The notes under the pieces were generated by a model. It did not search any database. It worked only from the letters and a program-made list of their open reading frames with translations, and was not told where the DNA came from. Position numbers and translations under genes: made by a program. Positions 8,804 to 16,431 of a DNA stretch of 64,000 nt are shown in pieces. The number at the start of each line of letters is the position of its first letter. Position 1 is the stretch's first letter. Source of the DNA: MA-ANB-1 sp965216445 (lineage in GTDB: Bacteria; Actinomycetota; Acidimicrobiia; Spongiisociales; ZC4RG35); NCBI GenBank assembly GCA_965216445.1, contig OZ244166.1, positions 2,545,531-2,609,530 of the forward strand, written 5' to 3'.

Positions 8804-9649
8804 CTAAGGCTCGACTAGAACCACTTCTGGGCGTGTCGAGCCGCCTGGTCCCACCGTCAACACAACAACCTCCCACTGGCCGTTCCCGAGAAGCCGGCCC
8901 CCTACGATGTCAGCACCCGGCCGTACCTGATCGACCAACGCCATCACCGGTTGGGGTACATCGACCAAACCCAAAGTTTCGTTTGCCGCGATCGATGCAT
9001 CTGAGATAGTCGGAGCTGAGACAACCAACGGACCTGCGTCGTCGACCTTTACGTCGAATGAGAAAACCTCGGGCGGCTGCCTGACGTAGTCGTTGCCCTC
9101 GGTCGCAACCATGTAGGTTGCAAGCACCTCGACCCTGTAGGTCACGGTGTCTATTTCGGTGACGGACATCGCTCGCGTCCACTCCACGAAACTCAGATAT
9201 CCCTCACCCACCGAAGGCAACGGAACATCGGCCGGCAACAGGAGCCGGAGGGTTTGATTCCCCTCAGCAGATCCATCCGCTCTCAGAAACTCGCGAACCA
9301 CCCACTCAGCATGCGCCGCCGCCTGATCCATCAACGTCTGCGGTGCAATTGCGTAAAGGTCTGCCTCGGTAACGACTCGAGGTGATGGATTTGGGGCCGG
9401 CACGGCGCTCGGTGGCGGAACAGCCGGGGTGGTTACCGCCGGTTCGGCCTGCCCAAGGCTGGCGGGAACAGACTCGACCACTGTCACAGGCGCGGTCCGA
9501 TTTGAAGCAAACGAGTAGGCAAGTGCTCCAACCACGACCGCACCAGCGATAGCGACTATGAGCCACTGTCGGTCCTTTGCGGGCGTGGTCAACTGTTCCC
9601 ACGGGATCCGTTCGTAGACTTCTCCCCGTTGACCTTCTTTCTGGTCCAT
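8804..9649 (-). CDS. Membrane-anchored protein with Pro-rich linker, unknown function
   Basis: Unrecognised 281-aa protein. Residues 1-25 are cytoplasmic, then one membrane helix (WLIVAIAGAVVVGALAYSF) is followed by a Pro/Ala/Val-rich linker and an extracytoplasmic alpha/beta domain of about 170 residues. The overall plan recalls TcpC/NTF2-like extracellular domains, but that is only an impression. The frame extends to 9841, yet ATG 9649 is preceded by TACGTT exactly 6 nt upstream, a leaderless signature, and the upstream extension is basic and unstructured. It diverges from the 9768 gene, another single-pass protein. Confidence 0.65.
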   Translation of the reverse strand: MDQKEGQRGEVYERIPWEQLTTPAKDRQWLIVAIAGAVVVGALAYSFASNRTAPVTVVESVPASLGQAEPAVTTPAVPPPSAVPAPNPSPRVVTEADLYAIAPQTLMDQAAAHAEWVVREFLRADGSAEGNQTLRLLLPADVPLPSVGEGYLSFVEWTRAMSVTEIDTVTYRVEVLATYMVATEGNDYVRQPPEVFSFDVKVDDAGPLVVSAPTISDASIAANETLGLVDVPQPVMALVDQVRPGADIVGGRLLGNGQWEVVVLTVGPGGSTRPEVVLVEP

Positions 9650-9767
9650 ACCTCGAACGTAAGGCTCTATAAGTGCCTCTTCAAGGGGTCTGTTGCGGGG
9701 CTTCGGCTCAATACCGCACGCCTCGATACCAGGGAACTCCGAGCAGGAAGCTATCGTTTTCACCGCA

Positions 9768-10382
9768 ATGGCTGTCAACCCTGACCCCAAACCGGGCCGC
9801 TGGATCCTTCCCCTTGTTGTCTTGGGGATGGTCGCTTTCACCTACTTCTTCATTAACGAGCTTCCGGCTGCCTCACCGGACACCACTCTCGCTTCGGGCC
9901 CTACGGTGACGACCGTGCCGGAGGGAACAGAGACCACCACGACGGTTGATCCAGGAAACGGCTCCGATCTCGCACCAGAAGTTCAGGCATATCTCGACGA
10001 GCTAGACGAGGTCAACACCTCACTGCAGTTGCTCAGGACCGAGATGGTGACCGTCAACGATGGATTCGACGCTGATCCGCGGGAGATTGAGTACTCGGAT
10101 GCAGTGGACCGTCTAGAAACAATCCAGACCGACACCCAAGCCCTGGCCGACCGGGTGGCTGCCATGACCGTTCCCGCTGGTTTCGAGACCAACCACCAGG
10201 CCCTAACCAGCGCAATCGACATCGCCGCCGGCGCTGCTGACGACGCCCTCGAAGGTCTCACATCCGACGACGAGGGAGAGCTTCGCAGAGCGGCGGTCGT
10301 CGCCTACACCCAGGCTGCAGACAACTTCAACACAGAGGTGGAGAACACCAAAGTCACCGCCGGCGTCCCCTCAGACAGCTAG
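9768..10382 (+). CDS. Single-pass membrane protein with helical extracytoplasmic domain
   Basis: Unrecognised 204-aa protein. After a short proline-rich N-terminus, one membrane helix (WILPLVVLGMVAFTYFFI) leads to a Thr/Val-rich linker and a mostly helical outer domain (residues about 75-195) rich in Glu, Asp, Leu and Ala, likely coiled-coil. ATG 9768 is preferred to the in-frame ATG at 9693 because it places the helix at the N-terminus; TATCGT lies 10 nt upstream. Only 6 bp separate it from eis, so they are probably one operon. No enzymatic motif is visible. Confidence 0.65.
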   Translation: MAVNPDPKPGRWILPLVVLGMVAFTYFFINELPAASPDTTLASGPTVTTVPEGTETTTTVDPGNGSDLAPEVQAYLDELDEVNTSLQLLRTEMVTVNDGFDADPREIEYSDAVDRLETIQTDTQALADRVAAMTVPAGFETNHQALTSAIDIAAGAADDALEGLTSDDEGELRRAAVVAYTQAADNFNTEVENTKVTAGVPSDS

Positions 10383-10388
10383 CGAACG

Positions 10389-11606
10389 ATGTCACCCGAG
10401 TTGCGGGCGATAACCGAGGAGACCTACCCCGACTGGATTGGGTGTCTCGCCGTCACTTTCGGGTTCGACTACAACCCTGAAGAAGACACTCTGAAGCCGA
10501 ATCTGGAATTGGATCGAACCTTCGGTCACTTCGACGAAGACAGGTGTGTCTCGACTATCAGTGCTTTCAGCCTCGACCTCACGGTTCCGGGCAACGTGAT
10601 TGCATGTTGTGGCACGACGGTCATCTCGGTCGCACCGACACATCGACGCCGCGGATTGCTGCGGGAGATGATGGAACGCCATTTCGCCGATGCACGCGAC
10701 CGGAAGGAAGCAGTAGCCGCGCTCTGGGCTTCGGAATCCGAGATCTACGGTCGGTTTGGCTACGGAATGGCGTCGAAGTCGGCAACGATCAAGGTCGAAC
10801 GCCCATATCAACAACTTTCCCGACTCGCCCCCGAGCCTGACGCGGTTCGACTCATCGACCTGGAGGAAGCCAAGACCCTGGTTCCCGACTTTCACGATCG
10901 ATTTCGTTTGACCCAAACGGGGATGTTCAAACGAACTCCCGCCTGGTGGGAGTCTCGTGTCTTCAACGATCTCCCATCCCGGCGAAGAGGACACACCGAG
11001 GCACGTTGGGTAGTTGTTGATGCACCCTATGGAATCGATGGGTATGCAAAATACCGCATCAAATCCGGGTGGGGCGAAGATGGCCACTCTGACGGCGAGC
11101 TATCAGTCACCGACCTCTTCGCTAACTCCCCCGAGGCTTGGGCGGGTCTGTGGATATACCTCTTGAATCACGACCTCATAAACCGAATAAGTGCACAGCT
11201 CAGATCGCCTTATGACCCCCTGTTTGACGTCCTCGCTGGCCCTCGCCGGGCCCAGTCCAAGGTCAGTGATGGAGTTTGGGTGCGGATTCTCGATGTGGCC
11301 GATGCACTCAGTTCGAGGCAGTACGCAGACGACTTCGTCGGTGTTTTCGAAGTCGTGGACCCGATGGAGATCACATCGGGCCGCTTCCTTCTCGAGGTGT
11401 CCGATGGGGAGGGTCGCTGCGCTCCGACTGACCGCGCTCCGGATATCACCCTGGACGTTGAGGACCTCGGCTCCTCCTACCTCGGACTGGCCAGTTTCGG
11501 AAGACTGAGTCGTGCCGGGAGGGTTGTCGGGACCTCGTCAACAATCCAGGCCGCGGACGCCGCCTTCAGGTGGGACCCCCCACCGTGGGGCCCGGAGATC
11601 TTCTGA
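10389..11606 (+). CDS. eis: Eis-family GNAT N-acetyltransferase
   Basis: Acetyl-CoA-dependent N-acetyltransferase of the Eis (enhanced intracellular survival) family, which in mycobacteria acetylates aminoglycosides and protein lysines. The 405-aa protein has the N-terminal GNAT domain with acetyl-CoA loop VAPTHRRRGLLREMM (about 81-95), the ASESEIYGRFGYG segment with a candidate catalytic tyrosine (Y120 or Y125), a second GNAT-like domain and the sterol-carrier-like C-terminal domain. It ends in phenylalanine; in mycobacterial Eis the C-terminal Phe carboxylate is the general base. It follows the 9768 gene by 6 bp. The native substrate here is unknown. Confidence 0.85.
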   Translation: MSPELRAITEETYPDWIGCLAVTFGFDYNPEEDTLKPNLELDRTFGHFDEDRCVSTISAFSLDLTVPGNVIACCGTTVISVAPTHRRRGLLREMMERHFADARDRKEAVAALWASESEIYGRFGYGMASKSATIKVERPYQQLSRLAPEPDAVRLIDLEEAKTLVPDFHDRFRLTQTGMFKRTPAWWESRVFNDLPSRRRGHTEARWVVVDAPYGIDGYAKYRIKSGWGEDGHSDGELSVTDLFANSPEAWAGLWIYLLNHDLINRISAQLRSPYDPLFDVLAGPRRAQSKVSDGVWVRILDVADALSSRQYADDFVGVFEVVDPMEITSGRFLLEVSDGEGRCAPTDRAPDITLDVEDLGSSYLGLASFGRLSRAGRVVGTSSTIQAADAAFRWDPPPWGPEIF

Positions 11607-11629
11607 AGTTGTAGCGCAGAAATTGGCAT

Positions 11630-11665
11630 GAAGGAGGGTCGTGTCTGCCGACGCAACCCTCCTTC
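11630..11665. terminator. Bidirectional terminator between eis and glnA
   Basis: Perfect 10-bp inverted repeat GAAGGAGGGT (11630-11639) with ACCCTCCTTC (11656-11665), 16-nt loop, followed by TTTT on the plus strand. It sits between the convergent eis and glnA stops, so it probably ends both transcripts. Confidence 0.85.
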
Positions 11666-11674
11666 TTTTCCGCC

Positions 11675-13099
11675 CTACATGTCGTAGTAGAGATGGAACT
11701 CGTACGGATGAGGTCGGAGACGTACCGGATCGACCTCGTGGACCGTCTTGTATTCGATCCATGCCTCGATGAGATCCTCACTGAACACGCCACCTTTGAG
11801 CAGGAAGTCGTGATCGTCTGCAAGGGCCTGCAGAGCCTCGTCAAGGGACGAAGGGACTGTCGGCAACCCGGCGAGCTCAGCTGGTGGAAGGTCGTATATG
11901 TCCTTGTCGACCGGGTCGTGCGGTTCGATCTTGTTCTGGACACCATCAAGGCCGGCCATCAACATCGCCGCAAACGAAAGGTACGGGTTCGCTGTGGGGT
12001 CCGGACAGCGGAACTCGAGCCGCTTCGCCGCCGGAGCCTGTGAGTACTGGGGGATCCGGATGGCGGCTGACCTGTTCCGACTTGAGTACACCAGGTTTAC
12101 CGGGGCTTCATAGCCCGGGACCAAACGGTGATACGAGTTGGTCGTCGGTGCCGCAAATGCGAGTACCGCCGCGGCGTGTTTCAACAGACCACCGATGTAC
12201 CAGCGCGCCATGTCAGAAAGCCCGGCATAGCCACCTTCATCGAAGAAGAGTGGTTCACCATCCTTCCAAAGTGACTGGTGGGTATGCATCCCCGAGCCGT
12301 TGTCCTCAAAGACCGGTTTGGGCATGAAAGTCACCGACTTGCCCTCCGCCCAGGCGGTGCTCTTCACGATGTACTTGTACAACGTGACCTTGTCGGCGGT
12401 GGCGAGCAACTCGCCGAATCGCATGTCGATCTCGGCCTGACCGGCAGTACCCACCTCATGGTGCTGAACCTCTATCTCGATTCCCGCAGCCTCGAGGTTG
12501 GCGGTCATCTCCGATCGAAGGTCCTGGAAGTGGTCAGTGGGTGGGACCGGGAAATAGCCCTCTTTGTACCGTGGCTTGTAGCCGAGGTTTCCCCCCTCTT
12601 CTTCCTTACCCGAGTTCCAAGCACCTTCGACCGAGTCCAAGAAGTAGAACCCCGAATGCTGGTTCTGCCCGAACCGAACGTCGTCGAAGATATAGAACTC
12701 TGCCTCGGGACCCCAGTAGGAAGTGTCAGCGAGACCGGTGCTCACCAGGTACTCCTCGGCCTTTCTCGCCACATACCTTGGATCACGATCGTAAGGAGAG
12801 CCGGTGACGGGGTCGTGGACGAAGCAGTAGAGAATCAACGTCTTGCGCTTCCGGAAGATGTCATCGACTGCGGTGGTCGGATCGGGGATGAGGAGCATGT
12901 CGGACTCCTGGATTTCCTGGAAACCCCGAATTGAAGACCCATCGAAGCCAAACCCGTCTTCGAAAGAGTCAGCCGTCAGTTGATGTACCGGAACCGTGAA
13001 GTGCTGGACCTGGCCGGGCAGGTCGCAGAAACGTAGGTCGATGAATTCGTATCCCTCTTTCTCGATAAGGGATAAGACGTCGGCAGCCGTCTTGGTCAC
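11675..13099 (-). CDS. glnA: Glutamine synthetase, type I
   Basis: Cytoplasmic dodecameric enzyme making glutamine from glutamate, ammonia and ATP. At 474 aa it has the exact size of the GSI-beta class. Visible motifs include DGSSIRGF, the ATP-site KPVFEDNGSGMHTHQS, NRSAAIRIP, and DIYDLPPAE, whose tyrosine corresponds to the adenylylation site, so GlnE-type control is likely. Start GTG 13099 is preceded by AAGGAGG at ideal spacing; the longer in-frame ATG at 13171 only adds translated leader. The leader carries a 15-bp tandem repeat, and further upstream lies the composite palindrome element shared with corA, purA and purC. Confidence 0.95.
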   Translation of the reverse strand: MTKTAADVLSLIEKEGYEFIDLRFCDLPGQVQHFTVPVHQLTADSFEDGFGFDGSSIRGFQEIQESDMLLIPDPTTAVDDIFRKRKTLILYCFVHDPVTGSPYDRDPRYVARKAEEYLVSTGLADTSYWGPEAEFYIFDDVRFGQNQHSGFYFLDSVEGAWNSGKEEEGGNLGYKPRYKEGYFPVPPTDHFQDLRSEMTANLEAAGIEIEVQHHEVGTAGQAEIDMRFGELLATADKVTLYKYIVKSTAWAEGKSVTFMPKPVFEDNGSGMHTHQSLWKDGEPLFFDEGGYAGLSDMARWYIGGLLKHAAAVLAFAAPTTNSYHRLVPGYEAPVNLVYSSRNRSAAIRIPQYSQAPAAKRLEFRCPDPTANPYLSFAAMLMAGLDGVQNKIEPHDPVDKDIYDLPPAELAGLPTVPSSLDEALQALADDHDFLLKGGVFSEDLIEAWIEYKTVHEVDPVRLRPHPYEFHLYYDM

Positions 13100-13108
13100 T
13101 TTTGCCTC

Positions 13109-13138
13109 CTTGTTCGGTTCTTGCTTATTCGGTTCTTG
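13109..13138 (-). repeat. 15-bp tandem repeat in the glnA leader
   Basis: Two adjacent 15-bp copies, CAAGAACCGAATAAG (13138-13124) and CAAGAACCGAACAAG (13123-13109) on the minus strand, identical at 14 of 15 positions. The second copy runs into the glnA ribosome-binding site, so changes in copy number would alter the 5' leader only. Confidence 0.8.
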
Positions 13139-13224
13139 GCAGTGAACCCAGAGAGTTGTATTCGAACCCAATTACCGCGCCGTTGCGGAAATGTGAACAC
13201 TGTGTTTCGTTGAAACTCTTTCGC

Positions 13225-13256
13225 GTTCCTAAGGCTTAGGCGGCCATATATGGCCG
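13225..13256 (-). promoter_or_regulatory. Composite palindromic element upstream of glnA
   Basis: Read on the minus strand: 16-bp palindrome CGGCCATATATGGCCG (13256-13241), with the 14-bp core ending at 13242, then 5 nt, then AGCCTTAGGAA followed by CGCGAAAGAG. CCTAAGGCTTAGG (13228-13240) is itself a dyad. The same two-part layout with identical spacing occurs before corA, purA and purC. It lies about 127 nt before the glnA start, consistent with an operator or upstream promoter. Confidence 0.7.
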
Positions 13257-13310
13257 TTTTCGCGTATCAGTTCCACAGCGCTCACCGGCCTCCGCCTTCT
13301 ATGCAGGATT

Positions 13311-13343
13311 CCGGCCATATATGGCCGGCTGTTCCTAAGGAAC
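13311..13343 (+). promoter_or_regulatory. Composite palindromic element upstream of corA
   Basis: 18-bp perfect palindrome CCGGCCATATATGGCCGG (13311-13328) whose 14-bp core is followed after 5 nt by TTCCTAAGGAA; GTTCC-TAA-GGAAC (13331-13343) is a second dyad. It is oriented toward corA and lies about 62 nt before its start. Together with the oppositely oriented glnA copy it fills the 305-bp glnA-corA intergenic region, which contains no gene. Confidence 0.7.
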
Positions 13344-13404
13344 CGAGATCATTCCGGGCCCGCATTAACCGGGTCTTGGCGGGCGCGGGGGCGATAATCG
13401 CCTG

Positions 13405-14508
13405 GTGATACGGATCCTGGTCCGAAGCGAACCTGGTGCAGCGTTCGAGCCGATCGACATCGGAGATGTCGAGTCGCGGCGCTACGACCTCATTTGGGCG
13501 GACATCGGTGGAGAATCGACCGAGGAGACGGGCCGCGTACTCTCGATGCTCAACATCGACGCCATCCCACACGAGGCGGGCGATAGCAACTTCTTCCAAG
13601 GCCGAATCAACGAAAACACCAGGTCGATTCACATGGTGTTGAACGCACCGCAGGTGGGAGAGGTCGGACGCCAGACAATCGACCGAATCGACGTCTACAT
13701 GGGCGATCGAGTATTGGTGACTGAGCACGATGACCCTGTGCCCTCGATCGACAAACTCTGGGACCCATCAATCCTGGCGGCGAACCGAGTCACTTCGGCA
13801 GCTGGCCTGGCCGCATTGCTCAGCCTCTCGGCCGGTCGGCAGATGGTCCCCTTGCTCGAAGAACTAGAAGTGAGAATTGACTCGCTCGAAGACAAGGCGT
13901 TCGCTGCCGACCCTCGAACTCTCACCGAAGCTCAAGCCCTGAGACGAGACCTGATCACCCTCCGACGCATAGCCGGACGGCAGCGCACCGTTATGGAAGA
14001 GATGTCCATCTCATTGCATCCCGTGGTCGATGAAGAGGGAAAACGTCGATTCGCCCGAGCCTCCAACCAGGAAGCACGGATCGTCGAAGCCATGGAGTCG
14101 GCGAGGAGCCTGCTGGCAACGGTTCTGGACACGTACCGGGGGGCGGTTGCTGACCAGACCAATGAGATCGTCAGACTCCTGACGGTCCTTTCGGCGATCT
14201 TTCTCCCTCTAGGTTTGATCGCAGGCATCTTTGGGATGAACTTCATCGACCTCCCAACCATTGACGAACCCTGGGGATTCTGGCTCTGGATCGGCGTCAT
14301 GGCGGTCGTCGCCATCGGCCTGTGGACCTTCTTCGTGCGGCGGGGCTTCATTGGCGGCGAGTCCCTCAGAGATCTTCCCAAGTCTGTCGGACTCGGGATC
14401 TTCCACGCCGGAACCGCCCCGGTACGTGTGCTGGCATCGGGGGTTGGCTCCGGGATTCAGCAGCTCGACCGACTCATGTCGACCGAAGACGACGACAGCC
14501 TCGGATAG
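13405..14508 (+). CDS. corA: CorA-family Mg2+/Co2+ transporter
   Basis: Pentameric inner-membrane divalent cation channel. The 367-aa protein has a large cytoplasmic N-terminal funnel domain and two C-terminal membrane helices, the first ending in the signature GMNF and the second followed by a basic FVRRGF. A 40-residue cytoplasmic tail extends beyond the second helix, somewhat longer than in compact CorA proteins. Start GTG 13405 has GATAAT 6 nt upstream, suggesting leaderless transcription. The composite palindrome element precedes it, so it may be co-regulated with glnA and purine genes; Mg2+ is needed by GS and PurA, which would give such control a rationale. Confidence 0.88.
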   Translation: MIRILVRSEPGAAFEPIDIGDVESRRYDLIWADIGGESTEETGRVLSMLNIDAIPHEAGDSNFFQGRINENTRSIHMVLNAPQVGEVGRQTIDRIDVYMGDRVLVTEHDDPVPSIDKLWDPSILAANRVTSAAGLAALLSLSAGRQMVPLLEELEVRIDSLEDKAFAADPRTLTEAQALRRDLITLRRIAGRQRTVMEEMSISLHPVVDEEGKRRFARASNQEARIVEAMESARSLLATVLDTYRGAVADQTNEIVRLLTVLSAIFLPLGLIAGIFGMNFIDLPTIDEPWGFWLWIGVMAVVAIGLWTFFVRRGFIGGESLRDLPKSVGLGIFHAGTAPVRVLASGVGSGIQQLDRLMSTEDDDSLG

Positions 14509-14618
14509 GCCATCGGACGTCATCAGCCACCGGATGGCACGGGCCGGCCGCGCCCGTTTCATCCGTAGCGTCCCTATCGCTCACCCTCTCAATGTCCGGA
14601 CGTCGACTTAAGTAACAG

Positions 14619-14643
14619 CACAACCACCGCTCATTAGGTTGTG
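14619..14643 (+). promoter_or_regulatory. Inverted repeat ACAA-N15-TTGT upstream of ECF module 1
   Basis: CACAACC (14619-14625) pairs with GGTTGTG (14637-14643). The inner ACAA-N15-TTGT matches the element upstream of module 2 with the same 15-nt spacing and nearly the same distance (about 54 nt) to the CTG start. It could be an operator or part of an autoregulated ECF promoter. Confidence 0.5.
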
Positions 14644-14696
14644 ACCGAGACTGCCCATCTGGACATTCCCGAGTTGAGGAGTGAAGGAGAGGAACC

Positions 14697-15245
14697 CTGG
14701 CTACCGCAGATGAGAAGTTTGTGAAGTTGTATGACCGCTTCTACGACGACATCTACTCCTACGTCTATCGAAGGGCAGATTTGAATCACGTCGACGACAT
14801 CGTCGCCAACACCTTCATGACCGCTTGGCGTCGAATCGACCGCGTTCCCGACGACAAGGAGGCGCTGTACTGGCTGTACCGGGTTGCCTATGGCATGTTG
14901 AGCAACCACTGGCGGGGCGACTCAAGACAGCAGCGGCTCAGGACCAAGCTCGAGGGATTGGGTCGCGCTGTCCAATCAGTACCGGAGGACTACGTCGTAC
15001 AGGATGAGGAGTCGCGCGGCGTAATCGAGGCGGCTTCACGACTCAAGCCACTGGAAAGAGAAGTCCTCCTCCTTTCCGTATGGGAGCAACTCTCGCAGGC
15101 AGAGATCGCCGAGGTCCTCGAGACAACGTCCGGAGCCGTCAAACAAAGGCTCTACCGGGCCCGAAAGAGCTTTACCAAGGAATACAACCGTCAACTCAAG
15201 AAGTCCAAGCTCATCCCTATTGCTCGGGAAGGAGGTATGCGGTGA
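14697..15245 (+). CDS. ECF-type RNA polymerase sigma factor, module 1
   Basis: Extracytoplasmic-function sigma factor of 182 aa. Region 2 is LYDRFYDDIYSYVYRRADLN...FMTAWRRI; region 4 is LKPLEREVLLLSVWEQLSQAEIAEVLETTSGAVKQRLYRARK, a clear helix-turn-helix. The usual N-terminus needs a start upstream of the first GTG (14721). The only well-placed codon is CTG 14697, preceded by AAGGAG at 7-8 nt. The paralogue at 16432 aligns residue for residue from its own CTG. The stop overlaps the following membrane partner gene (GTGA). Role: transcription of a regulon controlled by that partner. Confidence 0.85.
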   Translation: MATADEKFVKLYDRFYDDIYSYVYRRADLNHVDDIVANTFMTAWRRIDRVPDDKEALYWLYRVAYGMLSNHWRGDSRQQRLRTKLEGLGRAVQSVPEDYVVQDEESRGVIEAASRLKPLEREVLLLSVWEQLSQAEIAEVLETTSGAVKQRLYRARKSFTKEYNRQLKKSKLIPIAREGGMR

Positions 15246-16258
15246 TCACCGAAGAACGAGCCATCCAGCGCTTGGAGCGGGCCAACCCCCGCCCCCACTC
15301 AGCTCAAACGATCGAGTCGCTGGGTGGCGCCGGGTACCTCGCTGTCATCAAGACGAGGAGCAAAGAGATGCAGACCATGGACATCGAGCGAGAGACCGAT
15401 AGCCAGAAGCGACCCCCAACCTGGGGTTGGTTCGCACTAGCCGCAGCTGTCATAGCCATCATCGCCACCGTCGGAATAATCCTGGCCGGCGGCGAAGACG
15501 AGGCACCAATCGCGACCACACCACAGATAGAGGAGCCGGAACTGGTTCCGACCACCGAGCCGGTTCCGTCGACGGAACCGGAAGCCACGGCCGAGTCGAC
15601 CGTCCCCACAACTGAACCGGAACCAGGCCCCCAACTCGGTGTAACTGGACTACCGATATTCACGGGCGAGCCACCGGCCGGTGACTACGAGGCGATAAGC
15701 GACAATCTGCATATCACTTTCACCAGCGACGGCCAGTGGCGCGACTGTGTAAAGGAGTGGTGCGACTGGAGAGGCGGGATCGAGTTCCGTCCCAGCGAAA
15801 AGCTTCTCCACGCATACGGATGGATTGAGCCGACACCCCATACGGCTGGGGAGTTTCGAGACATCTTCGCCGCTACTCCTGGACTTGTTGTTGGACCCTT
15901 GGAAACTCTGGCTCCAGCATCGCCGGATGCAGAGTGGACCGGAGCGACGTTCATGGTCGACGTAGAACCCGACGCCGGACATGACACGTGTGCGCCTTAC
16001 CTTCCTGGCCCGGTCGAGTTTCCATGTGTCGCCGTCGCTGAGCTTGATGGCCTTCTTACGGAAGCCGCTCTCCCGCCAGTCGCCGGCGTGTGGATCGTCC
16101 ACGGACCGACCCAAGTCCACGTTCTCACTCGGCCTGACGGCCGGAATGTGTGGGCGTCGGTCCTGTGGTTTGCGTTTCCGGAGGCGCCGGAGGGCAAATA
16201 TGAGGAGATGAACCAGCAAATGAACGAGTTGGTCGAGACAATCAAGTTCGTCGATTAG
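15242..16258 (+). CDS. Membrane-anchored putative anti-sigma/sensor protein, module 1
   Basis: 338-aa protein coupled to ECF factor 1 by a GTGA overlap, with GGAAGGAGG before the GTG. Residues 1-60 are cytoplasmic and include RANPRP and AGYLAVIKTRSKEMQT; one membrane helix spans about 61-83; an acidic Glu/Pro/Thr linker (about 84-130) leads to a Cys-containing outer domain (FTSDGQW, DCVKEWCDW, two later cysteines). No zinc anti-sigma HxxxCxxC motif is present. By position and topology it is inferred to be a non-classical anti-sigma factor sensing an envelope signal. It is homologous along its length to the 16974 gene. Confidence 0.7.
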   Translation: MITEERAIQRLERANPRPHSAQTIESLGGAGYLAVIKTRSKEMQTMDIERETDSQKRPPTWGWFALAAAVIAIIATVGIILAGGEDEAPIATTPQIEEPELVPTTEPVPSTEPEATAESTVPTTEPEPGPQLGVTGLPIFTGEPPAGDYEAISDNLHITFTSDGQWRDCVKEWCDWRGGIEFRPSEKLLHAYGWIEPTPHTAGEFRDIFAATPGLVVGPLETLAPASPDAEWTGATFMVDVEPDAGHDTCAPYLPGPVEFPCVAVAELDGLLTEAALPPVAGVWIVHGPTQVHVLTRPDGRNVWASVLWFAFPEAPEGKYEEMNQQMNELVETIKFVD

Positions 16259-16276
16259 ATACTCAGTCGATGAGTT

Positions 16277-16311
16277 GTCGGGTGAGGGCCGGTCTTCCGA
16301 CCCCACCCGAC
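16277..16311 (+). terminator. Hairpin after ECF module 1
   Basis: GTCGGGTG (16277-16284) pairs perfectly with CACCCGAC (16304-16311); additional GG/CC pairs lie inside the loop. There is no following U-run, so termination may be weak, but it cleanly separates module 1 from module 2. Confidence 0.6.
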
Positions 16312-16352
16312 TGCCTTGCTGCTCACCTCCCCAATACCTCGGTACATCGGGT

Positions 16353-16383
16353 GGGGACAAACTTTGTCGTTTATGTTGTCCCC
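16353..16383 (+). promoter_or_regulatory. Inverted repeat GGGGACAA-N15-TTGTCCCC upstream of ECF module 2
   Basis: Perfect 8-bp arms (16353-16360 and 16376-16383) with a 15-nt centre. The inner ACAA-N15-TTGT is shared with module 1. The element lies about 50 nt before the CTG start of the second sigma gene. Confidence 0.55.
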
Positions 16384-16431
16384 AATGACGACAGTCGGGT
16401 ATTTGCTAGCTGAGAGCAACAGAGGATTGAC

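Noticed and set aside
13241..13328. SRF-like CArG boxes (CCATATATGG)
   Set aside because: The 10-mer matches the eukaryotic CArG consensus, but this is bacterial DNA; the palindrome is interpreted as part of a bacterial operator.
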